64,000 bases of DNA, from assembly GCF_012163135.1 (NCBI RefSeq), contig NZ_JAAVUP010000003.1:524283-588282 (forward strand), read 5' to 3'. Source of the stretch: Neoroseomonas oryzicola (GTDB lineage: Bacteria > Pseudomonadota > Alphaproteobacteria > Acetobacterales > Acetobacteraceae). A model generated the notes under the pieces. The model was not told the DNA's origin, ran no database searches, and saw nothing but the letters and a program-made list of their open reading frames with translations. Below, one piece after another: positions 36,157 through 46,284 of the stretch (its first letter is position 1; each line of letters starts with the position of its first letter). Made by a program: the position numbers and the translations under genes.

Positions 36157-38610
36157 TCAACCGGAAGCCGCCGCCGGGTCCTCCGGCCAGGGGTGCCGGG
36201 GGTAACGGCCGCGCATCTCCTTGCGCACCTCGGACCAGGCGCCCTTCCAGAAGCCGGCGAGGTCCCCGGTGACCGCGATCGGCCGTCCGGCGGGGGAGAG
36301 CAGCGCCACCTGCAGCGGCACCTTCCCGCCGGCGAGCGGCGGCAGCCCCGCGAGGCCGAACAGGTGCTGGGCGCGGGCCTCGAGCGTCGGGACCTCCCGC
36401 GCATAGTCGATCGCCGCCGACCGGCCGCCGGGCAGGGCCAGCCGCGCGGGCAGGGCGGCGTCGAGGGCGCGGCGCTTCTCCCAGGGCAGAGCGTCGAGCA
36501 GCAGGCTCGTCGCGTCCAGCGCGCCCAGCTCCGTCAGCCGCGACCGGCCGTGCAGGTGCGGGGCGAGCCATGCCGCGGCCGTGGCGGCGAGCGTGGCATC
36601 GGAGACATCCGGCCAGGCCTCGCCCTCGACCTTGCGCATCCAGCCGATGCGCGCCTGGGCCTGGCGGGCGGCGTCGGTCCAGTTCAGGTCGCGCAGGGAC
36701 CGTTCCGCCGCCGCTTCCGCCAGCGCGGCCGCGACGGCCGCCGGGTCGGCATGCGCGAGCGGCGCTTCCTCGAGCACCAGCGGGCCGAACATCAGCCGCC
36801 GCCGGGCGACCACGGCGCCCGCCCGCGCGTCGAAGGCCGCGCCCTCCTCGCGCCGCAGGCGTTCGGGGAAGCGCTGTTCCAGCACGGCGCGCTCGATCGG
36901 CGCGGCCATGCGGATGCGCGTCTCGGTGCCCTGCAGTTCGAGGTCGGCGACCGCCAGCAGCGGCTTCTTCGCCAGTGGATCGGTCGCCGGCAGTCGCGCC
37001 CCCTGGCCCGAGGCCAGCCGGAAGGCGCCGTCCATCGCGCCGCGCTTGGCTGCGATCCGGTCCGGGAAGCCTGCGGCCAGCAGGGCGCCCGCATCGCCGT
37101 CCGGCGCCACGGCGCCGTGCACCCGCAGCCGCCGCCGGTGCAGCGCTGCGGCCCGGCGGATGCGGTGGATCGTCCCATGGTCGGCATCCGCCCGGTCCCG
37201 CCCATGCAGCAGGTCGAGCCGCAGATGCACGTCGGACGGGGCCTCCCGCCCCCGGATCGGGTCCCGTTCCTCGAGCAGCGCGGCGAGGTCCGCGGCCATC
37301 GCCCGTTCCCCGTCATCGGCCGCCGCGATCAGCATCCGCGCGAGCCGCGGATGGGTGCCGAGCCGCGCCATGCGCCGCCCCGTCTCGGTGATGCGCCCCT
37401 CGCCGTCCAGCGCATCGAGGTCCCGCAGCAGGGCGCGCGCCGCCTTCACCGTCCCGGCCGGCGGCGGGTCGAGGAAGGCGAGCGTCCCCGGCTCCGCCCC
37501 CCAGGCCGCGCAGTCCAGCACCAGGGACGACAGTTCCGCCTCCAGCATCTCCGGCCGGTCCGCCAGCGGCAGGCCCCGATGCAGCGCCTCGGTCCAGAGC
37601 CGGATCGCCACCCCCGGCGCCTGGCGGCCCGCACGGCCGGCCCGCTGTTCCGCGGCCGCCTTGCCGATGCGCAGCGTCATCAGGCGCGACAACCCGCTCG
37701 CTGGGTCCAGTCGCGGCGCCCGCCGGAACCCGCCATCCACCACGATCCGCACCCCGGGCACGGTCAGCGAGGTCTCGGCGATCGAGGTCGCCAGCACCAC
37801 CTTCCGTCGCCCGCCGGGGGCGGGGTTCAGCGCGATGTCCTGTTCGGCCGGCGGCAATTCGCCATGCAGCGGCACCACCAGCGCGTCTAGGCCCGACAGC
37901 CGTTCCTGGGTGCGGCGGATCTCCCCCCAACCGGGCAGGAAGGCGAGCACGTCGCCGGGATGCTCGCGCAGCGCGTCGCGGATCGCCCCGGCCATGGCCT
38001 CGGGCAGTTCCCGGCTCTCCTTGAGGTCGCGGGCACGATACTTCAGCTCGACCGGGTATGCGCGGCCGAGGCTCTCGATCACCGGGCAGCCGCCGAGCAG
38101 CCCCGCGAAGGCCGCGCCGTCCAGCGTCGCGGACATCGCCAGCAGCCGCAGTTCCGGGCGCAGATTGGCCTGCAGGTCGAGGCACAGCGCCAGCGCCAGG
38201 TCGGTGTCGAGGTTGCGCTCATGCGCCTCGTCGAACAGCACCGCGGCGACGCCATCGAGGCCCGGATCGGATTGCAGGCGGCGGACCAGCAGGCCCTCGG
38301 TGACGACCTCGACCCGCGTGCGGTCCGAGACCATGCGGTCGAGACGCGTGGCGAGGCCCACCGTTCCGCCGGGCTGCGCCTCGCCGACCATCTCGGCCAT
38401 GCGGCGCGCGGCGGCGCGGGCGGCGACGCGCCGGGGTTCCAGCACCAGGATGCGGCCGCCTTCGGCCCAGGGCTCGTCCTTCAGCACCAGCGGCACCAGC
38501 GTGGTCTTGCCGGCGCCGGGCGGGGCGACCAGGACGGCGTTCGAGCCGTCGCGCAGGGCGGCGGTGAGGGCCGGCAGGGCCTCGGAGACAGGAAGGTCAG
38601 GGGCGATCAC
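36157..38610 (-). CDS. hrpB: ATP-dependent RNA helicase HrpB
   Basis: HrpB (817 aa, normal length) is a DEAH-box helicase of uncertain role in bacteria. Motifs: Walker [16 protein letters not shown], Ia [20 protein letters not shown] box in [19 protein letters not shown] in LAMSATLDG, and [17 protein letters not shown]. The C-terminal HrpB-specific domain ends near [12 protein letters not shown]. It starts at GTG 38610, where family proteins begin shortly before [10 protein letters not shown]; a longer upstream frame is non-coding repeat. The HtrA gene starts 32 bases after the stop. Confidence 0.95.
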   Translation of the reverse strand: MIAPDLPVSEALPALTAALRDGSNAVLVAPPGAGKTTLVPLVLKDEPWAEGGRILVLEPRRVAARAAARRMAEMVGEAQPGGTVGLATRLDRMVSDRTRVEVVTEGLLVRRLQSDPGLDGVAAVLFDEAHERNLDTDLALALCLDLQANLRPELRLLAMSATLDGAAFAGLLGGCPVIESLGRAYPVELKYRARDLKESRELPEAMAGAIRDALREHPGDVLAFLPGWGEIRRTQERLSGLDALVVPLHGELPPAEQDIALNPAPGGRRKVVLATSIAETSLTVPGVRIVVDGGFRRAPRLDPASGLSRLMTLRIGKAAAEQRAGRAGRQAPGVAIRLWTEALHRGLPLADRPEMLEAELSSLVLDCAAWGAEPGTLAFLDPPPAGTVKAARALLRDLDALDGEGRITETGRRMARLGTHPRLARMLIAAADDGERAMAADLAALLEERDPIRGREAPSDVHLRLDLLHGRDRADADHGTIHRIRRAAALHRRRLRVHGAVAPDGDAGALLAAGFPDRIAAKRGAMDGAFRLASGQGARLPATDPLAKKPLLAVADLELQGTETRIRMAAPIERAVLEQRFPERLRREEGAAFDARAGAVVARRRLMFGPLVLEEAPLAHADPAAVAAALAEAAAERSLRDLNWTDAARQAQARIGWMRKVEGEAWPDVSDATLAATAAAWLAPHLHGRSRLTELGALDATSLLLDALPWEKRRALDAALPARLALPGGRSAAIDYAREVPTLEARAQHLFGLAGLPPLAGGKVPLQVALLSPAGRPIAVTGDLAGFWKGAWSEVRKEMRGRYPRHPWPEDPAAASG

Positions 38611-38628
38611 GCCGGGCGTGTAGCCGAA

Positions 38629-38792
38629 TGGGGGCTCCGCCCCCAAACCCCCGCCGAGGGCCGAAAGGCCCTCGGAACCCAATTTTCCGCCCATCGGGGG
38701 AAGCGCGTTCTCCTTCAGGGCTGGCGCCCGGAAACGGGTTCCGAGGGCCTTTCGGCCCTCGGCGGGGTGGTCCGGAGGGGCGGCGCCCCTCC
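38629..38792. repeat. Mosaic intergenic repeat, copy 4 (AGGCC family) in the 306-bp hrpB/metK gap
   Basis: Left half: TGGGGGC/GCCCCCA hairpin (38629-38645), then CCGAGGGCC-GAAA-GGCCCTCGG (38654-38675). Right half, inverted: 8-bp stem (38774-38781 with 38785-38792), then the hairpin at 38741-38762. This is the one copy between divergent genes, so neither half follows a stop codon. The remaining 38793-38916 leader of metK is GC-rich. I see GAGG near the metK start but no recognisable SAM riboswitch or clear promoter. Confidence 0.8.
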
Positions 38793-38916
38793 GCGAACCC
38801 CCTGCCTTGACCCCGCCACACCCCCTTGCGATACGCCCCCGTCCCGGATTCCCCGGGCCCAGCCTGCCGGGGCGCCCCGCGGGCGTTTCCCCCGCGACAA
38901 GAGGCCGAACCAAGCC

Positions 38917-40104
38917 ATGCGCGATACCGGCGAGTACCTGTTCACCTCCGAGTCCGTCTCGGAAGGCCACCCCGACAAGGTGGCGGACCGCATCTCGGAT
39001 ACGGTCCTCGATGCCTTCCTCACGGCCGATCCCTATTCGCGCGTGGCCTGCGAGACGCTGGTGACGACCAACCGCGTCGTCCTCGCCGGCGAGGTCCGCG
39101 GCCCCGGCTCCGTCACGCCCGAGTACCTGATGCATCTCGCCCGCATGGCGATCCATGACATCGGCTACGAGCAGGACGGCTTCCACTGGCAGCACGCCGA
39201 CATCGCCTGCCACCTGCACGCCCAGTCCGCGCACATCGCGCAGGGCGTGGACGCCGCCGGCAACAAGGACGAAGGCGCCGGCGACCAGGGCATCATGTTC
39301 GGCTACGCCTGCACCGAGACGCCGGACCTCATGCCCGCGCCGCTGTACTACGCGCACATGATCCTGCGCCGCATCAGCGAGATGCGCCGCAACGGCGACG
39401 TCGCGGTGAAGGGCCTGCTGCCCGACGCCAAGTCCCAGGTCACGCTCAAGTACGTGGACGGCAAGCCGGTCGCCGCGACCTCGGTCGTCGTCTCGACCCA
39501 GCATGTCGAGGGCATGGAGCAGGCCGAGATCAAGCGCCTGCTGCACCCGATCGTCGCCAGCACGCTGCCCAAGGGCTGGATGTGCCCGGACAACGAGTTC
39601 TACGTGAACCCGACCGGCCAGTTCGTGATCGGCGGGCCGGACGGCGATTGCGGCCTGACCGGGCGCAAGATCATCGTCGACACCTATGGCGGCGCGGCCC
39701 CGCATGGCGGCGGCGCCTTCTCGGGCAAGGACCCGACGAAGGTGGACCGCTCGGCCGCCTATGCCGCGCGCTACGTCGCGAAGAACGTCGTCGCCGCTGG
39801 CCTCGCGGACAAGTGCACCATCCAGGTGTCCTACGCGATCGGCGTGTCCAAGCCGCTGTCGGTCTATTTCGACCTGCATGGCACCGGGCGCGACGTCGAC
39901 GAGGTGAAGCTCGCCAAGGTCGTGGACGGCTTGGTGAACCTCTCCCCGCGCGGCATCCGGGAGCACCTGCACCTCAACCGCCCGATCTACGTCCCGACCT
40001 CCGCCTACGGCCATTTCGGCCGCACGCCGGATGCCGAGAAGGGCACCTTCACCTGGGAGAAGACCGACCTGGTGGAGGAGCTCAAGCGCGCCTTCGGCCG
40101 CTGA
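38917..40104 (+). CDS. metK: Methionine adenosyltransferase (SAM synthetase)
   Basis: MetK (395 aa) makes S-adenosylmethionine from methionine and ATP. Seen are the N-terminal [28 protein letters not shown], the [12 protein letters not shown] hexapeptide loop, the phosphate loop [25 protein letters not shown], and the tail GHFGRT...[12 protein letters not shown]. Two methyltransferases, one of them TrmB, follow closely on the same strand, so SAM supply and use may be co-transcribed. Confidence 0.97.
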   Translation: MRDTGEYLFTSESVSEGHPDKVADRISDTVLDAFLTADPYSRVACETLVTTNRVVLAGEVRGPGSVTPEYLMHLARMAIHDIGYEQDGFHWQHADIACHLHAQSAHIAQGVDAAGNKDEGAGDQGIMFGYACTETPDLMPAPLYYAHMILRRISEMRRNGDVAVKGLLPDAKSQVTLKYVDGKPVAATSVVVSTQHVEGMEQAEIKRLLHPIVASTLPKGWMCPDNEFYVNPTGQFVIGGPDGDCGLTGRKIIVDTYGGAAPHGGGAFSGKDPTKVDRSAAYAARYVAKNVVAAGLADKCTIQVSYAIGVSKPLSVYFDLHGTGRDVDEVKLAKVVDGLVNLSPRGIREHLHLNRPIYVPTSAYGHFGRTPDAEKGTFTWEKTDLVEELKRAFGR

Positions 40105-40108
40105 GACC

Positions 40109-40765
40109 ATGGACGTCGCCGAGGCCTTCCGTTCCATCGGGATCACGAAGGACTACGGCGGCCTCGACCTGTCCGCCCTGCCGGTCGACTGGCAGGGCTG
40201 GAACTCCGAGCACGGCATCTTCCGCACCGTGCTCGACCAGACCCGGGCCGGCCTCGTCATCGAGGTCGGCACCTGGAAGGGCGCCTCGGTGCGGCACATG
40301 CACCAGGTCTCCCGCCGCCTCGGCCTCGCGACGCAGTTCATCTGCATCGACACCTGGCTGGGGTCGAATGTCGAGCATTGGCTCGAGCCCGAATTGCGGA
40401 AGAGCCTGAACCTGCGCCACGGCTACCCGGACATGTTCCCGCAGTTCCTGCGCAACATGGCGGCCGCCGGCATCATCGACGACGTCTTCCCGCTGCCGAT
40501 GACGACGACGGGCGCGGCCTACCTGCTCAAGCGGCTCGGCATCGTCGCGGATGCGATCTATGTCGATGCGGGGCATGAGGAGGAGGAGGTCGCTCTCGAC
40601 CTGCGCCTCTATCACGACCTGCTGAGGCCGGGTGGCGTCCTGTTCGGCGACGACTACGATTCCTCCTGGCCCGGCGTGGTGTCCGCGGTGAACCGCTTCG
40701 CTGCCGACCACCGCTACATGCTGCAGACCGCCTGGCCGAAGTTCATGATGGTGAAGCGCGCCTGA
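40109..40765 (+). CDS. Class I SAM-dependent methyltransferase (Methyltransf_24-like)
   Basis: A 218-aa protein with a Rossmann methyltransferase core: VIEVGTWKGASVRHMHQVSRRL (motif I), FICIDTWLGSNVEHW, AIYVDAGHEEEEVALDLRLYHDLLRPGGVLFGDDYDSSWPGV. The DAGHEEEEV and GGDD-type motifs match small-molecule or glycan methyltransferases of the CmcI/Methyltransf_24 type. The substrate is not evident. It starts four bases after metK and its stop overlaps trmB (TGATG), so it is embedded in the metK-trmB unit, an insertion relative to the usual order. Confidence 0.82.
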   Translation: MDVAEAFRSIGITKDYGGLDLSALPVDWQGWNSEHGIFRTVLDQTRAGLVIEVGTWKGASVRHMHQVSRRLGLATQFICIDTWLGSNVEHWLEPELRKSLNLRHGYPDMFPQFLRNMAAAGIIDDVFPLPMTTTGAAYLLKRLGIVADAIYVDAGHEEEEVALDLRLYHDLLRPGGVLFGDDYDSSWPGVVSAVNRFAADHRYMLQTAWPKFMMVKRA

Positions 40766-41505
40766 TGCACGGAACCGCCACCGGCCCCGACCGTCCGCCC
40801 CTCGCCGAGGGCGTCCCCGACCGCCTCTATGGCCGCCGGCGCGGCCACCCGCTGCGCCCGCGCCAGGAACGCCTGCTGAACGAGGCGCTGCCCCGCTTCC
40901 GCCTGACCGTCGCGGAGGCCGTGGCGTGCCGCAACCTGTTCCCCGGCGCCGCCGATCTGTGGCTCGAGGTCGGCTTCGGCGGCGGCGAGCACGCCCTCGC
41001 GCTGGCCGAGGCGAATCCCGCCGTCGCGCTGATCGCCTCCGAGGTGTTCGAGAACGGGCTCTGCTCCCTGCTCACGCGCATCGTGCCGGAGGGCGAGGAA
41101 GCCACCGCCCCGGTGCCCGAGCGCCTGCGCCTCTGGCCCGAGGATGCGCGCCACCTGCTGACGGCGCTGCCGGAAGGCGCGCTCGGGCGGCTATATTTGA
41201 TGTTCCCCGACCCCTGGCCGAAGGCGCGGCACGCCAAGCGGCGCTTCGTGCATCCCGCCATGCTGCCGGTCGTCGCCCGCGCGCTGCGCCCCGGCGCCGA
41301 ATGGCGCATCGCCAGCGACGACCCGACCTACCAGGGCTGGGTGGAGGAGGTCCTGGCCGACCAGACCTTCTTCCTGCGCCGCGACCTCGCGACCGGCACG
41401 CGGCCCGCGGGCTGGCACCCGACGCGCTACGAGGCGAAGGCGATCCGCGAGGGCCGCACGCCGCACTACTGGACCTTCGTCAGGAGCGAGGTGCCATGCA
41501 GCTGA
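40765..41505 (+). CDS. trmB: tRNA (guanine-N7-)-methyltransferase
   Basis: TrmB (246 aa) methylates G46 in the tRNA variable loop. Typical features are RLYGRRRGHPLRPRQ at the start, LWLEVGFGGGEHALALAEANP (SAM motif), YLMFPDPWPKARHAKRRFVHP (the catalytic PDPWxKxRHxKRR block) and EWRIASDDPTYQ. It is normal length, begins in a TGATG overlap with the preceding methyltransferase, and its 3' end overlaps the SDR gene by ten bases. Confidence 0.96.
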   Translation: MHGTATGPDRPPLAEGVPDRLYGRRRGHPLRPRQERLLNEALPRFRLTVAEAVACRNLFPGAADLWLEVGFGGGEHALALAEANPAVALIASEVFENGLCSLLTRIVPEGEEATAPVPERLRLWPEDARHLLTALPEGALGRLYLMFPDPWPKARHAKRRFVHPAMLPVVARALRPGAEWRIASDDPTYQGWVEEVLADQTFFLRRDLATGTRPAGWHPTRYEAKAIREGRTPHYWTFVRSEVPCS

Positions 41506-42254
41506 ACGGTGCGGTCGCGCTGGTCACCGGCGCGGGATCGGGCCTCGGCGCCGCGACGGCCGAGGCGCTCCTCGCCGCCGGCGCGCAGGTTGTCGCGATG
41601 GACCTGAATGCGGAGGGCCTCGCCGCGCTCGCCGCGCGCTGCGACGCGACGCCCGTGGTCGGCGACGTGACGAGCGAGACGGATGTGTCGGCCGCGCTGG
41701 AAGCCGCGAAGGGCCTCGGCCCGCTGCGCCTCGCGGTGAATTGCGCGGGCATCGCGCCGGCCGCGCGCGTCGTCGGTCGCGGCGGCGCGCATGACCTCGC
41801 GCTGTTCGAGAAGACGCTGCGGGTGAACCTGGTCGGCACCTTCAACGTGCTGCGGCTCGCCGCGCAGCGGATGCAGGCGCTGGACCCGACCACACCGGAC
41901 AACGAGCGCGGCGTGATCGTGAACACCGCCTCCATCGCCGCCGAGGACGGGCAGGTCGGGCAATGCGCCTATGCCGCCTCCAAGGCCGGGGTGATGGGGC
42001 TGACGCTGCCGGCGGCCCGCGAACTCGCGAAGTCCGGCATCCGCGTCGTGACCATCGCGCCGGGGCTGTTCGAGACGCCGATGCTCGCCGGCCTGCCCGA
42101 GGCCGCACAGGCCGCGATCCGCGCCCTGCCGCCCTTCCCCGCGCGGCTCGGCAAGCCGGAGGAATTCGCCGCAATGGTGCTGGCGATCTGCGCCAATCCG
42201 CTGCTGAACGGCACCACGCTGCGCTTCGATTCCGCGCTGCGCCTGCCGCCCTGA
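41496..42254 (+). CDS. Short-chain dehydrogenase/reductase (HSD17B10-like)
   Basis: A 252-aa classical SDR. NAD-binding VTGAGSGLGAATAEALLAAG, NCAGIAPAARVVGRGG, the catalytic Ser region VIVNTASIAAEDGQVGQ and YAASKAG (YxxxK) are intact. The inserts around LDPTTPDNERGVIVNTAS and APGLFETPML resemble type-2 3-hydroxyacyl-CoA / 3-hydroxy-2-methylbutyryl-CoA dehydrogenases, so a role in branched-chain or fatty acid oxidation is likely. It is the last gene of the metK-trmB set by overlap. Confidence 0.9.
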   Translation: MQLNGAVALVTGAGSGLGAATAEALLAAGAQVVAMDLNAEGLAALAARCDATPVVGDVTSETDVSAALEAAKGLGPLRLAVNCAGIAPAARVVGRGGAHDLALFEKTLRVNLVGTFNVLRLAAQRMQALDPTTPDNERGVIVNTASIAAEDGQVGQCAYAASKAGVMGLTLPAARELAKSGIRVVTIAPGLFETPMLAGLPEAAQAAIRALPPFPARLGKPEEFAAMVLAICANPLLNGTTLRFDSALRLPP

Positions 42255-42257
42255 GGC

Positions 42258-42815
42258 TCAGCGCCCGAGCATCGCCCGCAGCACCCGCCGCCCCTTGAGG
42301 TGATGGTGTATAGCCGCCGCCGCATGCCCCGTGGCGAGCAGCACCAGCGACCAGGCCGCGACCTCGTGCACCGGGCGGATCATCTTGTAGAGCGCCTCAT
42401 CGGCCGGCAGCAGGTGGGGCACGGGGATGAGCAGGAAGAGCGTCGTCTCGATCTCCCCCGGCGCCGTGCTGGCGGACAGGTAGCCGAGCACCGGCACCGC
42501 GATCAGCAGCAGGTACAGCACGATGTGCCCCGCGGCCGCCAGGCGGTGCTGCCAGGGCGGGATCGTCGGATCCTCGGCCGGGCGCCCGCGCCGCGCCCAC
42601 AGCCAGAGCCGCCACAGCACCAGCGGCGGCACCAGCAGCCCCAGCGTCTTGTGCACCTGGTAGGCGATGATCTTCTCGAGCAGCCGTGTCAGCGGCAGCG
42701 CGACCATCACCAGCCCGATCGCGAAGGCCGCGAGGACCAGCCCGGCGACGATCCAGTGCAGCCGGCGCTGCGCCCCGGACCAGCCGTCAGACGAGGAGGC
42801 GGACACGCACGGCAA
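42258..42815 (-). CDS. Cytochrome b561-type membrane protein
   Basis: A 185-aa inner-membrane di-heme protein. There are four hydrophobic helices with heme-ligand histidines: [15 protein letters not shown] (TM1), [20 protein letters not shown] (TM2), [19 protein letters not shown] (TM3) and [25 protein letters not shown] (TM4). Proteins of this group pass electrons from quinol to periplasmic acceptors. Its start lies inside the end of the yceI-like gene (29-base overlap), the well-known b561/YceI pairing, suggesting a joint role in periplasmic redox or lipid-isoprenoid handling. Confidence 0.92.
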   Translation of the reverse strand: MPCVSASSSDGWSGAQRRLHWIVAGLVLAAFAIGLVMVALPLTRLLEKIIAYQVHKTLGLLVPPLVLWRLWLWARRGRPAEDPTIPPWQHRLAAAGHIVLYLLLIAVPVLGYLSASTAPGEIETTLFLLIPVPHLLPADEALYKMIRPVHEVAAWSLVLLATGHAAAAIHHHLKGRRVLRAMLGR

Positions 42816-43374
42816 GGCGGATGGTGTCCGAGATCGCCGCCTGGTCGGCCGTCATGCCGAACTCGGAGCGCTTCATGTCGCCGGCGGCGGAGAATTCCGC
42901 GACCTCCCGCCCCAGCGCCGGGTCCATCTTGCGCTCGAGCAGCCGCGCCTCCATCCGGTGCGGCCGGGTGATGCCGCGGATCGTCAGGTTCCCGGCGAGG
43001 AAGAAGCGCGCGAGCGTGCCTTCGCCGGTCGCCGCGCCGTCGAAGGTCGCCTCGGGGTATTTCTCCACGTCGAAGAAGGCGGGGGAGCGCAGCAGGTCGA
43101 CCGCGCCGGGATAGGCGAGTGCGACGGCCCCGGTGCGGACGGTGACCTCGACATTGGTGGTCAGCGGCCGGTCCGGATCGATGAGGAGTTCGCAGGAGAA
43201 ATCCTCGAACCGCCCGGTGGAACTGAGCACGCCGAGATGCCGGGCGACGAATTCCAGCCGGCCGACATTCTGGTCGAAGACGTAGCGGGTGCGGGCCGCC
43301 GCCGGGCGGATGAGGGGCAGGGTGCCGAGCACGCCCGCCACCAGGGTCCGCCGCCGCATCGGGATATGCGCCAT
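42787..43374 (-). CDS. Exported YceI-family lipid-binding protein
   Basis: A 195-aa periplasmic lipocalin-like protein. The N-terminus [16 protein letters not shown] looks like a twin-arginine signal. The mature barrel has [46 protein letters not shown] and [17 protein letters not shown], all YceI hallmarks. Family members bind long polyprenoid or fatty chains. It overlaps the cytochrome b561 gene. Upstream, the divergent region carries three TTCGGTCCG boxes that may regulate it. Confidence 0.92.
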   Translation of the reverse strand: MAHIPMRRRTLVAGVLGTLPLIRPAAARTRYVFDQNVGRLEFVARHLGVLSSTGRFEDFSCELLIDPDRPLTTNVEVTVRTGAVALAYPGAVDLLRSPAFFDVEKYPEATFDGAATGEGTLARFFLAGNLTIRGITRPHRMEARLLERKMDPALGREVAEFSAAGDMKRSEFGMTADQAAISDTIRLAVRVRLLV

Positions 43375-43400
43375 GACAGGCCTCCTCCGGCGGCGATCAT

Positions 43401-43486
43401 TTCGGTCCGCGGCGCGCCGGTGCAAGCCCGCTTGCATGTTTCGGTCCGAAATGTCATGAAGCGGCCAACATCTCATCCGGACCGAA
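43401..43486. promoter_or_regulatory. Three evenly spaced TTCGGTCCG boxes
   Basis: TTCGGTCCG occurs at 43401-43409 and 43440-43448 on the plus strand and at 43478-43486 on the minus strand, with centres 38-39 bp apart. The middle copy extends to a full palindrome TTTCGGTCCGAAA. A TGCAAGC/GCTTGCA hairpin (43421-43436) lies between the first two. All sit in the 150-base divergent gap between yceI and rimP. They look like operator sites of an unidentified regulator. Confidence 0.55.
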
Positions 43487-43491
43487 CGGGG

Positions 43492-43519
43492 GGTGGCCTT
43501 GCAAGGGGCCGCCTTTTTT
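43492..43519 (+). terminator. Intrinsic terminator / attenuator just before rimP
   Basis: GGTGGCC pairs with GGCCGCC (one G-T wobble) around an eight-base loop that can itself pair, and is followed at once by six T residues (43514-43519). This is the only classical T-tracted terminator I find in the window. No plus-strand gene ends upstream (yceI runs the other way), so it can only act on a leader transcript of the rimP operon. It ends six bases before the presumed rimP start codon. Confidence 0.7.
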
Positions 43520-43524
43520 GTTGC

Positions 43525-44052
43525 TTGAACGACACCGCCGACCTGCCGCGGCATGACGGGCTCGAAGCCCGCATCGCCGAGGCCATCCTGCCCACCCTGA
43601 CGCATCTGGGCTACGAGCTCGTGCGCGTGCAGGTGTCGGGCAAGGAGACGCCGACCGTGCAGATCATGGCCGACCGCGCCGACGGCGCCATCTTCACCGT
43701 CGACGATTGCGAGGCGATCAGCCACGCGGTCGGCGCGGTGCTGGACGTGGCCGACCCAATCAAGTCCGAATGGACGCTCGAGGTCTCCTCGGCGGGCATC
43801 GACCGGCCGCTGACGCGCGCCAAGGACTGGAACCGCTTCGCCGGGCATGTCGCGACGCTCGAACTCGCCATCCCGCAGGACGGACGCAAGCGCTACCGCG
43901 GCATCGCGCTCGGCGCGGATGCCGAGGTCGCGCGGATGCGCCTCGACGACGGGACCGAGGTCGCGTTCCGCCGCGACAACATCCGCAAGGCCAAGCTGGT
44001 CCTGACCGACGAACTGATCGCCGCCACCGCGGCACCCCAGACGCCCAACTGA
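43525..44052 (+). CDS. rimP: Ribosome maturation factor RimP
   Basis: RimP (175 aa) assists 30S subunit assembly. Family signatures: [69 protein letters not shown] and the SH3-like C-terminal half [21 protein letters not shown]. The start is taken as TTG at 43525, matching family N-termini; there is no good Shine-Dalgarno, and the terminator-like hairpin directly before it makes initiation unusual. It heads the rimP-nusA-ylxR-infB operon. Confidence 0.93.
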   Translation: MNDTADLPRHDGLEARIAEAILPTLTHLGYELVRVQVSGKETPTVQIMADRADGAIFTVDDCEAISHAVGAVLDVADPIKSEWTLEVSSAGIDRPLTRAKDWNRFAGHVATLELAIPQDGRKRYRGIALGADAEVARMRLDDGTEVAFRRDNIRKAKLVLTDELIAATAAPQTPN

Positions 44053-44065
44053 GAGGATAGGCATC

Positions 44066-45596
<1,531 letters not shown>

Positions 45597-45613
<17 letters not shown>

Positions 45614-46223
45614 TCACGACCCGGCGGACGAGGAGGAGGCGCCGGAGACCGGCCCCCTCCGCCGCTGCATCGCCACGCGCGAGGTCGGTCCGAAGGAACG
45701 GATGATCCGTTTCGTCCTTGGGCCGGAGCGCGTGCTGGTGCCGGATCTGGCAGGGAAACTGCCGGGCCGGGGAATGTGGTTGAGCGCGCGGGGCGATGTG
45801 CTAGAAGGCGCGGTGAGCCGCGGGGCCTTCAATCGGGCCGCGCGCGGGCCCGTGACGCTTCCCTCCGACCTTCGTGCGCGGATCGAGGACGGTCTTCGCG
45901 CCCGCGTCCGCGACCTGCTGGGCCTGGCCCGGCGGGCGGGACAGGCGGTTTCGGGGTGGCAGGCCGCGCGCGAATGGCTGCAGGCCGGCCGCGCGGGACT
46001 GCTGGTCCAGGCTTCGGATGGGAGCCCGGCGGAGCGCGAGCGCTTCGGGGGGCGGCACCTTCCGGCGGTGACGCCGCTGACGGCGGCGGAACTCGGCGTG
46101 GTCTTCGGGCGCGACCACGCGGTGCATGTGGTGGTGGCGCCCGGCCGGCTGGCGGAAGCCATCCGGGTCGAGGCGGAGAGGCTGGCGGGCATCGCCGTCA
46201 CTCGGCCGGAGCATGGGATTTGA
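45597..46223 (+). CDS. YlxR (DUF448) fused to L7Ae-like RNA-binding domain
   Basis: A 208-aa protein. Residues ~20-90 are YlxR-like ([44 protein letters not shown]). Residues ~105-200 resemble an L7Ae/L30e-type domain ([35 protein letters not shown]). This two-domain form sits between nusA and infB in many alphaproteobacteria, where the gene is often just called RNA-binding protein. GTG at 45597 overlaps the end of nusA by 17 bases, so translation is coupled. Confidence 0.93.
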
Positions 46224-46284
46224 GGGTCGTGCGCTGGGCACGGCCCTGTCGTTGTGTTGTTTGGGATCGGGTTCGGATCGGCGA

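Noticed and set aside
38793-38916. A SAM riboswitch in the metK leader
   Set aside because: I could not recognise the conserved core of any known SAM riboswitch class in this GC-rich leader.
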